Below the pieces are notes generated by a model. The model saw only the letters and a list, made by a program, of their open reading frames with translations, had not been told where the DNA came from and did no database searches. A DNA stretch of 20,440 nucleotides from Larix sibirica (lineage: Eukaryota; Streptophyta; Pinopsida; Pinales; Pinaceae), in the NCBI GenBank assembly GCA_004151065.3, contig NWUY0300021219.1, forward strand, positions 14,674-35,113, given 5' to 3'. This document shows, piece after piece, positions 7,623 through 17,619 of the stretch (position 1 is the first letter of the stretch; every line of letters starts with the position of its first letter). The translations under genes and the position numbers were made by a program.

Positions 7623-9631
7623 ATGATTGTTCTTTCCTAGAATATTTGAGGCCTGCAGTGGAGGAGTAAAAAGCATATTCTTCGATCAAATATATCTTAA
7701 GAATCCCCTTCGATTGTTATGATTCAGTAGACAAAATGTTTTTCTAAGTTCCTTCAAAGCATAGCTCACTTTTGTTGGAAATGAAAAGTGATTCAACCTG
7801 TTTCTATGGACACTAGAGGTTTTGTTGAGGACTGGAGATCTTACGGAATCCTAATCTTGTCTCATTATCATACTTTTTCTCCACTGCTCACACCCTCTCT
7901 TCCAACTTTCGCATCATTTGCTCAGACATCCATGGATTTATTATAAATGAATATTTCCCACCAAAATTCCTTAACTCGATCCACCACCTTCAAGAGCTCT
8001 CTCAAGCCCCCTTTTGGATAATGGGAAGGGATTTTAATACAGTAAAAACACTTATGGAAAAAATCAGTGGACTCAATCATATAGACTCTACAAGAAAATA
8101 TTTCAACATCATCACTCAATCTCTTTGCGTAGTGTAAAATGAACCAAATACTAGCCTACACACCTTGAAAAACATAAGAGGAGGCTCCCAGCAGATTGCT
8201 TCTTGCTTGGACATATTCCTACTCTCTCAATAGCTAGTATGCCAAGGGTTATCTCTTGTACCATGAATACTCACTAGAGGAGGATTGGATCATTTTCCAA
8301 CCATCCTAGAGATCGACTTGGTAGGTCACTCACAAAAAAAACCTTTCTACTTTGAGATTTTCTTGTTGGAATATCCCACATTTATGGATACCTTATCTCA
8401 ATGGTGGGAAGAAGAATAGAACATTATGGATCCAAAATGTAACAGCTTCAATAACGACTAGAGAACATCTAAGGAAAATTAAAGAAATGGAACATAAATG
8501 TCTTTGGGAAACATATTTAAGGCTAGGAAAATGATGGAATTAGAAATGAGCCAGCTCTACAAAGAGGTGATTGAGTGGGAATACTTTGAAGACCTATTAA
8601 CAAAGGAAAAACAACTACAAGATGGATTTAACTAAAGGATAAAGTAGGAAGAAATATTATGGAATCAAAAATCAAGAGTATGTTGGCTCAAAGATGGGGA
8701 AAAAAACTAAAGTCTTCCATGACTCCATGTTCCAGCATTGCTAGTATAACAAAATATCACACCTCTATACTAAGCAAAGCCAAAATATCAACTGTCACGA
8801 GGGCTTAGAAACTAAGCTACTTCCTTATTTAGGTGTCTCCTCTTAGAAGATTTAATAAACTAGGAACATGTCATTGACAAGATTGTACAAAAAATCCCCG
8901 CCTTAGTGAAGGAAAATGGGAATGAGAATATACTTTGATAGATCTCTCTGGAGGAGGTTGAGACTGCAGTTATGGACATGTCGATAGGGAAATTCCTTGG
9001 CCTTGATAGTTTCACAAGAGATTTCAATGATCTCTGTTGGAAAATAGTACAACAGGATGTTTGGCAAGGGGTAGAATATTATAGATTGTACCTCAACAAG
9101 ATTCATGTTTTCAATGCCATTTTCCTCATGCTTATACCCTAAAAGGAAAAATTTTCCACAACAGGTAACTTCTACCTCATTTATTTTTGTATTGTTATCT
9201 TCAAAATTATTACCAAAGTCATTGCAAATAGGCTCAGACCAATCCTCTCTCATCTAATTTCTAAGTAAAAATCAAGATATCTCGAGGGCCTCCAAATCCT
9301 CGAGGGAATCATCTTATCCCATGAAACCATCCACACCCTCAACATCTCCAAAAAAGTGGGAATGCTTATTAATCTTGACCTCTCCAAATATTTTGACAAT
9401 ATATCTTGGCACTTCATTGAATTCTCCTTGTCTTTCTTCAACTTCTCCCCCCTTTCAACCAACTGGATCATGGCCCTCATCTACTCGGTGTTCGTTTCCA
9501 TCTTGATTAATAGATCCCCTTCAACGACCTTCTCTCCTTCCAAGGGCATCCACCATGGTGACCCCCCCTCCTCCTTTCTCTTCATTCTAATTATTAAAGG
9601 AATGGATCACACCATGAAAGTTGTGATCTGA
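7623..9631 (+). pseudogene. LINE ORF2: APE endonuclease and partial reverse transcriptase
   Basis: ATG at 7623 begins MIVLS-stop-NI-stop-GL, the usual SWNIRGL start with Trp and Arg codons turned into stops. The catalytic Glu of the QETK motif (about 7731) is a TAG. After a frameshift, EYFPPKFLNSIHHLQELS, WIMGRDFNTVKTLMEK and GLDHFPT keep the later endonuclease motifs, including Asp-Asn and the Asp-His pair. A linker follows (LWNQKSRVCWLKDGEKN, near 8670). The RT runs in one frame from about 8890 to 9631: EEVETAVMDMSIGKF, ITKVIANRLRPILSHLIS, GMLINLDLSKYFDNISW (first catalytic Asp present) and GIHHGDPPSSFLF. Stops inside the RT include a TGA-TAG pair near 8937 and TAA codons near 9140 and 9266, the last at a Gln position. 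YADD is absent through truncation. Confidence 0.9.
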
Positions 9632-10437
9632 ATTCTCTAGGAATTTAAGGTTCAACCCATTGCTATTGGAATATATAAACTTATATGGGAAAGAAGATGC
9701 AACCGTTAGGTTGACTGTTGTTCTTAGAAGACTCATGAACTATAATGTTCCTTAGATGATGAGATATGAAAAGGTCCCGATTTTTACTTTTCTAGACTGA
9801 TGATGCGCTAACTTGTTTGACAAAGGTGTGTTATTGGTTACCCTAATTATGATGCTCGATTTAGAAGGAAAATTGAATTGTGTTTGACTTGTATTATTCT
9901 ACATAATGTCAAGCGGTGAAAATTTCTTTTTTAATGGAGATTTTCTTGTATATGATAGGTTGGCTACCTCAAGGCATGATTGACTAGCTATTTTCCACTT
10001 CGGTATAGCTTATGTTTTTGTAAAAAAAATCTTTGGCCAGCTTCTTGATCCATCAATTAGAGGGTTCAACTAGATGGTGAAGCAACTAGATGGCCGAATT
10101 GCATCTCAAAGCTTTCAACTTGCCAACGTCGTTGACTAACTATTTAATAGCATGTGTTTGATTGACTAGCACTTGGCTTCTCCATTGACTAGTTTCCTTT
10201 GGGGAATCAACTTATTGGGCCATAAACTATTTGGTATTTGGCCGACTAAGGGTTGAATTATATAATATTTACATTTTATTTGTATAGGGCCTTAAATATA
10301 CTTATTGAATCATCCTTAGAGGCATCCCTTATGTTATGTAGTTTTCTTATCATTGAGATTGTTTCCTTGGTTGAATTTTAGGTCAACTGGCATATTCTCA
10401 ACTTGTTATAAGTCAACTAGGCCAAATTGAGATAGTG
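9632..10437. other. Spacer with recurrent GACTAG/CAACTAG words
   Basis: No protein family is recognisable. The words GACTAG, GACTAA and CAACTAG recur at 9982, 10133, 10164, 10185, 10244 and around 10069-10092, including a close direct repeat CAACTAGATGG. This could be noncoding sequence of the element that carries the G-patch frame downstream, but no LTR pair could be matched between here and 12640-13040. Confidence 0.35.
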
Positions 10438-11757
10438 ATGCTTCGAATGTGCATTGAAATCCTATTGAATACATGTATGTTTGATCAAGATGAAGCCTTG
10501 GATTTACAAAAACTATAGGATATTTGTGAGACGAAGGCTATGTCCTTCCGAGAATCCCATGATCGAATTCAATAGGAAGTTGGTGTCTTATAAGATAATG
10601 TTTTCTTATTTCAAATAAAGAATGAAGTACTAAAGAATCAAGTGAATATTGCTATTGCCTTTCTTGAGGATTAATCTTCTATTTTCCAGACTTCAATTTT
10701 GTAGAGAATGGATGAGAAATCAAGGAAGAATGTTGCCTTGGAGAACACCATGGAAAATATTTTCCAAAATCTTGTGGATGAATTTGGAGACAAGATTGAC
10801 CTCATTAATGATCTATAGATCTAGAATACGGTCGTTTCTCATAACAAAAATGTTTCCTTGAAGAAGAATATGTGTATACTGGAGCAATATAATACCTAGC
10901 TAAATAATGAGGATGCCCATTTGTAGACCTTTATCGATGAGATTTGTGAAGAGGTTTCTCTTCTTCAAGAAGCTAATAAATACTTGTTTGATGAATATCA
11001 AGATTTGAAGAGATATTATGGTGCATTATTGTCATAGCTGACAGATAAATATCAGACTACTAAGAATTTTTAGGAGTGCAAGCAGTGTCTTGAATTGCAT
11101 ATCAACCAATTGTAGGAAGGTGAGAAGAAGTCTATTGATGTTGTTGAGCCACCAGACTCACCTACTTCTTCTTCTACATTTCATAATATGTTTTGTAGCC
11201 CAGTTGTTTGTAAGAAATATGTAAATGATGTTTTTAATTTATCTCATGATTTGTTGGCTACTGATGTTATTTCTCTTAGCTTTGAGAAGCCTACTATAGG
11301 TATAGGATCCCAACTGTTGTGATACATGGGATATACCAGAGGACAACTTGGGAAGAATTGATAGGATATTTTTGTTCCTATTACCCTCAATTGAAGTCAC
11401 CAAGAACAAGACTTGGATATGATGTTGCTACATATAGTTTTGCTAACACCATAAGATTGTTGTTTATTGTTGGAGTTGTTCAAATTGATTTGTTGGAAAA
11501 GGAACCTACTATTGATAATGTTGAATATATTGATAACACAAAATTTGAGAATGTTATTGTAGATGACATTGTTGCTAATGTAGAGGATTTTTCTACATTT
11601 GTAAGTGAACAAGAACATGATCCTACATCACTTGTTCTACCATCATAGGAATTTGTGCCATATTGTCATCCTCATTAGGAGAATCATAGTAATTTTCCTA
11701 GGAATCAAAATTCTTGGAAAGATGGAAGTTATGCTTGTAGGAATTTAGTAAAGATGT
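10438..11757 (+). pseudogene. Coiled-coil-like frame plus G-patch motif, retroelement gag-like, decayed
   Basis: From ATG 10438 to about 11390 one frame can be read with 15 stops (11 TAG, 2 TAA, 2 TGA) and no frameshift. The sequence between stops is polar and heptad-like, e.g. LKKNMCILEQYNT, EICEEVSLLQEANKYLFDEY and YQTTKNF, which suggests a long coiled coil. Most TAGs fall where Gln would suit. A Ser/Pro linker (PPDSPTSSSTF) follows, then a G-patch motif: GIGSQLL-stop-YMGYTRGQLGKN at about 11299-11358. A one-base indel near 11390 moves the rest (QLKSPRTRLGYD, closing the G-patch) into another frame that stays open to 11646 and then continues past stops to 11757. G-patch motifs bind RNA or helicase partners and occur in some plant LTR-retroelement polyproteins. 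No protease or RT follows, so the element type is inference. Confidence 0.6.
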
Positions 11758-12625
11758 GAAAGACAAAACCATGGACCAGTGTCGACTACTCAGATACACT
11801 ATGGTTTTCTTAATGAGTGGTCATGGATTAATTTGAACAGATCCTTGAGGACTTCATACAGATGTGTATCATCAAGTATATAGACGTACAATGATTGTCT
11901 TGTAGGCCTACCTTTGATTTATTTGGATTTGTTGACCAATACTTGTCCAGATATGACAGTTAACTAAAGTATCAACTGAAATATTCATTGAATGAGATAT
12001 TATTGTTGATTGAATTAAGTGGTCATTAGGACATGAACAATGGTGACCATTGCCTGAATTTTTCGATTGATTTGTCTTGTCAATTGAGCCTCGAAACATA
12101 TTGTCATTATTGTTAATGATTATTCCTTAGTTGTGTTTAAAGAGGGGATAAATTGGAGGAATTGAAGTTATTTGTTGTGTAAACCAAATTTTTGTTGACT
12201 CGAATGTTTCTTGTTAAATCAGCTAAACTTGCTGAGAATAACTATGACTATGTTTGACTGGTATTCTCATTATTTGTTGGGATATTTGATTGAGTGTTCT
12301 TACAGGTACCTATCTTATTATTGGACAGAGACTATATTACTGATAGAGACTACCTTTATTTGTTGCTTGATTGATTGATTAGATCTTGTTGTCTTCTTGT
12401 CTAGTCAACTACTTGGTTGGGACTATTTTAGACAGTAGATTGGAAGTTTGTTTAATTAATTGGATGATTTCATGGATAGTGTTTCAGAATTATTCTAAGA
12501 GTATTACTATACTTGAGTTTTAGAAGTTTTGGTGTAGTTTCATGTCTATGTACCATGAGTGATCGAGTTCGTAGTTGATAAAATTAATGGAGGAATAATC
12601 TTTTTTCCTCTAATCTAAGTTTATT
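11758..12625. other. Spacer, no gene seen
   Basis: No coding frame or domain is recognisable. The sequence is T-rich on the plus strand with repeated GATTGATT and TTGACT words. It lies between the G-patch frame and a purine tract, where an LTR element would carry its pol genes, but no such genes are present. Confidence 0.4.
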
Positions 12626-12638
12626 GAAGAGAGGGGGG
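12626..12638 (+). other. Candidate polypurine tract before a possible LTR start
   Basis: GAAGAGAGGGGGG is an uninterrupted 13-purine run in a pyrimidine-rich stretch. It is followed within two bases by TGGAAATAATGG, which could be the TG start of a 3' LTR. No matching 5' LTR or primer-binding site was found, so this is only a suggestion. Confidence 0.28.
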
Positions 12639-13183
12639 TTGGAAATAATGGTTCTTATGTAAGCTCACCTTGTCGAATGAATGGATTTGACCACTGAATG
12701 GAGCCAACCAATGAATGAGTTGACTGTTGAAGGGATTCGACCACTAACTAAATTATAAATTAACTATGTCCAATTTGGATCCTTCGACCTACGATATATG
12801 GAAATTTATGGTTAGTTTCTACTATGTGGTCCTATGGTTGTTGGTTTGGTCCATATACAAACCTATTTATAGATGATCTATTAGATTAGTTTATCATCCA
12901 CCTCAAATGTGATCTTGGAGATCATTGTGCTCTCATTGATCTTGGCTCATTGTGCTTATGTGCAAAGGTTTCTTTAGACACCACCACTCTTTTAGAATAT
13001 TTGTTATTCACTTATGTAGTTTATATACTTATCCCAACAATCTAAAACAATACTTCCTAGTAAAGTTTTCAAGTAACAATAAACATTACAGATCACATCA
13101 TTTAATTTTCTTCCCATAATGAGCCACCTCCATAGATACATTCCCACATTCCATACCCTGTCTCTCTTGGAAGTATGGTTTTT

Positions 13184-13534
13184 CTATGAACACAACAACG
13201 TTTTTTGCATAGTCTCTTCTCTTATGACCTTATCTTTCACAAAACTAGTAGTTAAATTTGGGTGACTTCCAATGGATTGTGATCCTATAGAAAAAACTAA
13301 GATGATATTGTAATACATCTTTATGTTATTGGCAAGATTATTATATTTTGAGGTATGTTCTTTAAAATTTTCTTCCATGTCCTCCTACTTGTTTTCTTGA
13401 TTCTCCATGTTAATACTTAAGTATTCAATCAGTTTCCTCATCCTCTCTAATTGGATACTTATTCTCCTCAAAGTACTATGCAACTGAATTTTTACATCTT
13501 CTCCACTATGTCCAGAACTAGAAGGATGAGCCAT
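13184..13534 (-). pseudogene. Unrecognised coiled-coil-like ORF remnant
   Basis: On the minus strand, ATG at 13534 starts MAHPSSSGHSGEDVKIQL, followed by a Leu/Ile/Lys/Glu-rich segment (LRRISIQLERMRKLIEYL) that looks helical. One in-frame stop at 13385 separates it from a continuation in the same frame (MEENFKEHTSKYNNLANNIK) that closes at 13184. The frame is also open upstream of the ATG to 13687, but that part is hydrophobic and unlike the rest. I do not recognise the family. A retroelement gag N-terminus is one possibility. Confidence 0.35.
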
Positions 13535-14742
13535 AATACAACTCAAAACAAAAATACCAAAAATTATATTCACTCTTGAACTGGAATCAATTTCATAATT
13601 CATCAAGACCCCTTGTAGCACTCTTGCCTCTTTGGGTAATCCCCAACCTCTAAAATTGGTTATAAAGCTATTGTAAATGAAATTCAAACAACAAACAATA
13701 CTTTAAACCAAGTTAAATACATCCTTAATAATAATTTTTAACATTTTTGAAACCTATAACCATTAAACTACCCCAATGAAACAACTGATGAGGATAAAAA
13801 TCTAGTCCTGCTTTTATGCCTATTTTTTATGCCTCATTGTGCAACCAAACAACCAAACAAAACTTAACTTTATCTCCACTAGTTCGCAGCATAAACAACA
13901 CCCAAAATATTCCACCTCCATAACATAGACAACATGTCAGGGGGAATAAAGAATCAATGTTGTAGATGAGTTTACAAGGGATGGAGGAAAAAAAGGCACA
14001 AGCAAGATTAGGTTATCTTTCAAGTGAGCCTTTAATGATGAAGAGACGTTCATGCATATATCCACTATATGGTCAAACCAACTGGGTGTTCTAATTAGGT
14101 GTATTGTGACTAAATCCAATATCATTACAATTTATGTGGATTAAAAACATAAGATTGTGCTTCAAATCTAATCTAAGGGATCTAGAGCCTATCCGGGTGG
14201 TCCCGAGTAATAACCAAGACCAATTATCCAAGGAAATGACCTCATTTTATTTATGATCAACACTTCATTATTGCTTCATTAAACATTAAAGAATTTAACA
14301 TCATCTATCCCTTCCAAGTTCTCAAGGACTCTTTCAAAATTTATATGAAGCAAAGTTTCCTCCGTAAGAACCCTATTTTTCATTTGTTGAATGACAAAGA
14401 AGGAATCATCCATAGTTATTCCAAGGTTACATACTAATGAATAAATATCTTTCTATTTATTTGAAGCTACTCCTATCTCATATGAAAAAATTAATTATGT
14501 TATTCCTTTAGGACTAATGAGAAAACTTCATGCTCCTACCACCCGTGATAATACTATAAAATTGTTAACAAAATCTAACACATTCAATCATTTTATTACT
14601 TTCAAATTAGTTCTTTTAATATTTATATACATTCAATGTACATGCTACAATTTTGAATAAGTATAATTTATGAGAATAATGTAAATCAATATAAGTTTAT
14701 TTTTATTTTAATTTTTTGAAATATTCAAAATTTTGTTTTTGT
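13535..14742. other. AT-rich region, no gene seen
   Basis: A 62-codon minus frame at 13937-14125 shows no family signature and I treat it as chance. An ACCAAACAACCAAACAAAAC-type simple repeat lies near 13842-13862. Sequence from about 14570 to 14740 is extremely AT-rich. Confidence 0.45.
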
Positions 14743-14820
14743 TTTCTTAATTTATAAATTTTCATATTATATAATTTAAAATCTTTTTTTTTTAAGTTAG
14801 GAGTCTACTATTTATTAATA
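14743..14820 (+). repeat. Left copy of direct repeat flanking the RTE-like LINE
   Basis: This copy begins with a 16-base perfect match, TTTCTTAATTTATAAA, to 17168-17183. It continues as ATTATATAATTT, a T-run, and GTTAGGAGTCTACTATTTAT, which aligns with GTTGGGAGTGTATTATCTTT on the right side. The gap between copies equals the LINE, so the pair may be a very long target-site duplication. Confidence 0.6.
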
Positions 14821-15139
14821 GACTCAATGTTAGCTCTATTGACCATAAGTATGGCATACATAGAAAAAATTCAAGGCTATAAGGACTGGGAATATTTATA
14901 AATGAAGATCTCATTCCAAAAGACTAAATCAAATTAAGAAAGTAGGTTCAAAATGTAAAAGAAACTAGGAATGAAGGAAAATAGGCATTAATTAGAATGA
15001 AAATCTGTTATTTGGGACAAAAACCAAAAATATAATAATAAATTGCAACTAGACACGCAACTATTGAGGTTTCCCGTGGAACAAAGATCCCAAATTAAGT
15101 TGGAACCCAAGTGAAATTAATAGTATCCTTCTTGTTGAA

Positions 15140-15220
15140 ACCTGGGAGCATGAGGAATCTGATGTTCCTAACATAGAAAAACCTGGGAGCATGAGGAATC
15201 TAAGGTTCCTAACATAGAAA
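15140..15220. repeat. 41-bp tandem duplication inside the endonuclease frame
   Basis: ACCTGGGAGCATGAGGAATC occurs at 15140 and again at 15181. The two 40-base copies, separated by one extra A, differ at two positions. A 41-base insertion shifts the frame, so it disrupts the APE right after the catalytic Glu. Confidence 0.9.
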
Positions 15221-16257
15221 TATTTTTCTTATGGTCGTTCTAGAAAAAGTGATCCTGTCATAGAGGAATTGAAGGTATATCTTGTTACATGAAGGAAAAA
15301 TAATATTCCCATGCTAATATCTATGAGAAATACCCTCACAAAACGTATATTTGGATAGGGATATCTAACATTAATGCCAAAAAACCTACATAACAATATG
15401 TTATTTAGCCCCTATTAATTCCCACTTTTATAAGAAAATCAATATAGATAAAAATTTCCCATCTTACAATGGCTTAGAAAATTATATTTCCAGTTGAAGG
15501 AATGAAGGAAATATCCAATTAATGGGTGACTTTAATGCTTGAACTTTGAGCAAACAATATATTATTCTAATCAATTATTCCAACCCTAATACTATTTTCT
15601 TAGATGAATACCTTGCTCTAGACTACTGGTACAAAAGAAGTTTTGCAAATCTAGGTGAAAATTTGTTCGAATCCAAGCTAATCAATCTCTTTAGCACTCA
15701 AGATCTTATAATTTGTAATGGTCTAATGAAGTAGCTAAATTCTAGTTGGATGACTTTTATTCATCATCCTGGTAGCAGTGTGGTACATTATGTCATATAT
15801 AATATCCTTATATTCAACAAAATGATAAATCTAGATAGTTCCAAACAACCACAATCCTGACTCAGATCATATACCTCTAATTGTAACCCTCAATTTTGTC
15901 ATGCATACTAATATCATAGAAGAAAATTCTCACAATCAAAATCACTCGATGTTCGACATAAATAAGAATGATCTTTTCATAAATGAGTTAAATAATGACT
16001 TTTTTTCACTATCAAGTACAAATACTATAGAGGGCCTCTATCATAATTTTACTAAGGTCCTCTCATCTTCCATTAACAAGTTCTCCCTCTAGGTTTTGAG
16101 TAAAAAGCAAAAATTGAAGAACCAAGCCCTTATATGATAAAGATTGTAAAACTGCAAGAAGAGCCATCAAGGAAGCTATTGAAGAGTCTTTAAATATTGA
16201 CAAGATAAATAGATACAAATCCCTAATTAAAAAAAACAATATATAAATCAAAATCAA

Positions 16258-16433
16258 GAAAATATTTTACATCTGTCTAAGGTATCTCCTAAAAAAAATC
16301 TAGAGGCAAATCCTAACTAGTAAAACTAAAGATAATAATAGGATTNGAAAATATTTTACACCTCTCTAAGGTGGCTCCTAAGAAATTATGGAGGCAAATT
16401 CTAACTAGTAAAACTAAAGATAATAATAGGATT
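16258..16433. repeat. 88-bp tandem duplication with an N at the junction
   Basis: Copies at 16258-16345 and 16347-16433 share GAAAATATTTTACA at the start and ACTAAAGATAATAATAGGAT at the end. They differ at roughly one base in ten. The single N at 16346 sits exactly between them. It is either a real duplication or two homologous copies joined during assembly. Confidence 0.85.
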
Positions 16434-17137
16434 TATTTGGACTATTGGAGTGCATAAATTAAAATGCTTTATGAATCCATGGATTTCATTGATAACATTC
16501 AAAACCTCCTTACAACGGACAAATTTTTCTCATTAGAAGGCATTGATTTTGGGTTTAAGTACCTTGCGAATAGAAAATCTAAGAATATTGAAGGATACCA
16601 AGCACAAATTTTAAAAATTGGTGTCTCATTCGTCATTCCTCACATCCGCAAACTCTTAGATATGGTGCTCAAGGAAGGTTTCCCTATTCCTTGAAGTTAG
16701 AGTCTCATTATTCGTATATTTAAAGGCGGTGATAAAAATAACTTCTCTAATGATCAAACCATTATGATTATCCCTCTCTTATCCAAGTTTTACAATATTA
16801 TTTTAGAAAAGAAAATCAATGTATGGATAGAAAGTGAAGGTAAGCGGGATAAATGTCAGACAAGATTTATAATACATCACTCTACCAGAGAGCACCTCGA
16901 TACGCTTAGGATCATTATGGAGGAATGTCGTAATAGTAAATACAATCCCTTTTGTTGTTTTGTGGACTTTACGAAAGATTTTTTATGTGGTGCCTAGAAA
17001 TATCTTGTGGAATAGATTAGAAGAGATAAAGGTTCCTTTCTAGTTAAGAGTTGTTGCGATNTAAAATTTTACAGCAATCCAAGTAATCCTCTTAATGTCT
17101 GATAGACCATACTTTCGTCTCAGTGGATGTTAACTAC

Positions 17138-17160
17138 CATCATCATCATCATCATCATCA
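17138..17160 (+). repeat. (CAT)n microsatellite, probable LINE 3' terminus
   Basis: Seven perfect CAT units plus two bases follow a segment without coding potential (17062-17137) that looks like the element's 3' untranslated end. The right flanking direct repeat starts eight bases later, which places the insertion end here. Confidence 0.85.
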
Positions 17161-17167
17161 ATATAAA

Positions 17168-17250
17168 TTTCTTAATTTATAAAATTAGATATTATATAAT
17201 TGAAAATTTGTAAAGCATTTTTTTAGGTTGGGAGTGTATTATCTTTTAAT
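17168..17250 (+). repeat. Right copy of direct repeat flanking the RTE-like LINE
   Basis: This is the partner of 14743-14820 in the same orientation, about 2.4 kb downstream. The first 16 bases are identical, the next 19 match at about 15 positions, and the G-containing 3' part is also recognisable. A few extra bases lie in the middle. Confidence 0.6.
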
Positions 17251-17619
17251 ATATAGGTAAAGAGATTAAATAAAACAATATTTCAATTTCTCCCATAGAA
17301 GATATCTAATACATTGAGGATATTCTGATAACCTTATAATAGAATAAAAAAATGTAAAGAAGGCAATTAAGGAAGAATGGGAACCTTTTAAGTGAGTTAT
17401 AACTGTAGTAACAAAAAGAAAAAAGGATCTTCCCTATCATAGATGCTAGAAAAATAGGCTAATAATAAAACATTTGTCCAAAAATGGGGGGCATTACTTA
17501 TGAATTTAACCCTCCAATAAACTAGGTATATTAAGGAAAATGATCTAAAGAAGCCCTTGCGACCTAAAAAATGCAAAATAAAAGAACAAAACAACCTAGA
17601 AGGAATGCTATATGAGTTA
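17251..17619. other. AT-rich spacer, no gene seen
   Basis: The open minus frame at 17397-17708 (103 codons) overlaps the end of the coherent coding frame described next, in another phase, and has no family pattern. I regard it as a shadow. Nothing else is recognisable. Confidence 0.45.

Larger units (their letters stand above)
6404..9631 (+). mobile_element. L1-type LINE, ORF1 plus 5' part of ORF2, 3'-truncated
   Basis: The segment has the gene order of a plant L1-type non-LTR retrotransposon. ORF1 has a DUF4283-like region and a CCHC knuckle, and ORF2 has an AP-like endonuclease followed by reverse transcriptase. The match fades just after RT motif GDPPSSFLFILI at about 9600, before the YADD catalytic motif, so the RT palm and any RNase H are missing. 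Both ORFs carry stops and frameshifts. It lies in the opposite orientation to the LINE remnant at 219-1712. The two cover different parts of ORF2, so they cannot be compared directly. No poly(A) tail or target-site duplication is visible. Confidence 0.9.
15128..17060 (+). pseudogene. RTE-like LINE polyprotein: APE and partial RT, decayed
   Basis: The endonuclease starts with LLVETWEHEESDVPN (15128; the ETW Glu is present). It continues in other frames as YEKYPHKTYIWIGISNINAK, CYLAPINSHFYKKI and LMGDFNA-stop-T at 15519-15545 (TGA where Arg is usual), and ends with DSDHIPLIVTLNF at 15859, so the Asp-His pair is kept. The linker includes MFDINKNDLFINELNNDFFS and HLSKVSPKK. The RT runs from about 16464 with IDFGFKYLANRKSKNIEGYQ and PHIRKLLDMVLKEGFPIP. 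Two stops (16692, 16698) follow, then SLIIRIFKGGDKNN, KFYNIILEKKINVWIES, HHSTREHLDTLRIIMEECR and CCFVDFTKDF (catalytic Asp kept). After a one-base shift, VVPRNILWNRLEEIKVP ends just before the N at 17061. The catalytic YADD-type motif is missing. Confidence 0.83.
14821..17160 (+). mobile_element. RTE-like LINE remnant with (CAT)n 3' end
   Basis: The plus strand carries an AP endonuclease followed directly by an N-terminal RT segment. There is no RNase H and no zinc-binding tail. The RT wording (GYQAQILKIG, IFKGGDKNNFSND, FCCFVDFTKDF) differs from the two L1-type copies and resembles the RTE/jockey-like side of LINE diversity. The clade is a judgement from memory. The element ends in a CAT trinucleotide run, as RTE elements often end in short microsatellites. 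It has internal tandem duplications and two N bases, and most of the RT C-terminal half is missing. About 80-bp direct repeats enclose it. Confidence 0.75.

Noticed and set aside
219-9631. The two L1-type fragments as halves of one split element
   Set aside because: They are on opposite strands, about 4.7 kb apart with a host gene between them, and decay differently (stops only versus several indels).
10438-11390. A variant genetic code with TAG read as Gln
   Set aside because: TAA and TGA also interrupt the frame, a frameshift follows, and neighbouring elements show ordinary LINE decay with mixed stops. Transition decay explains it without a code change.
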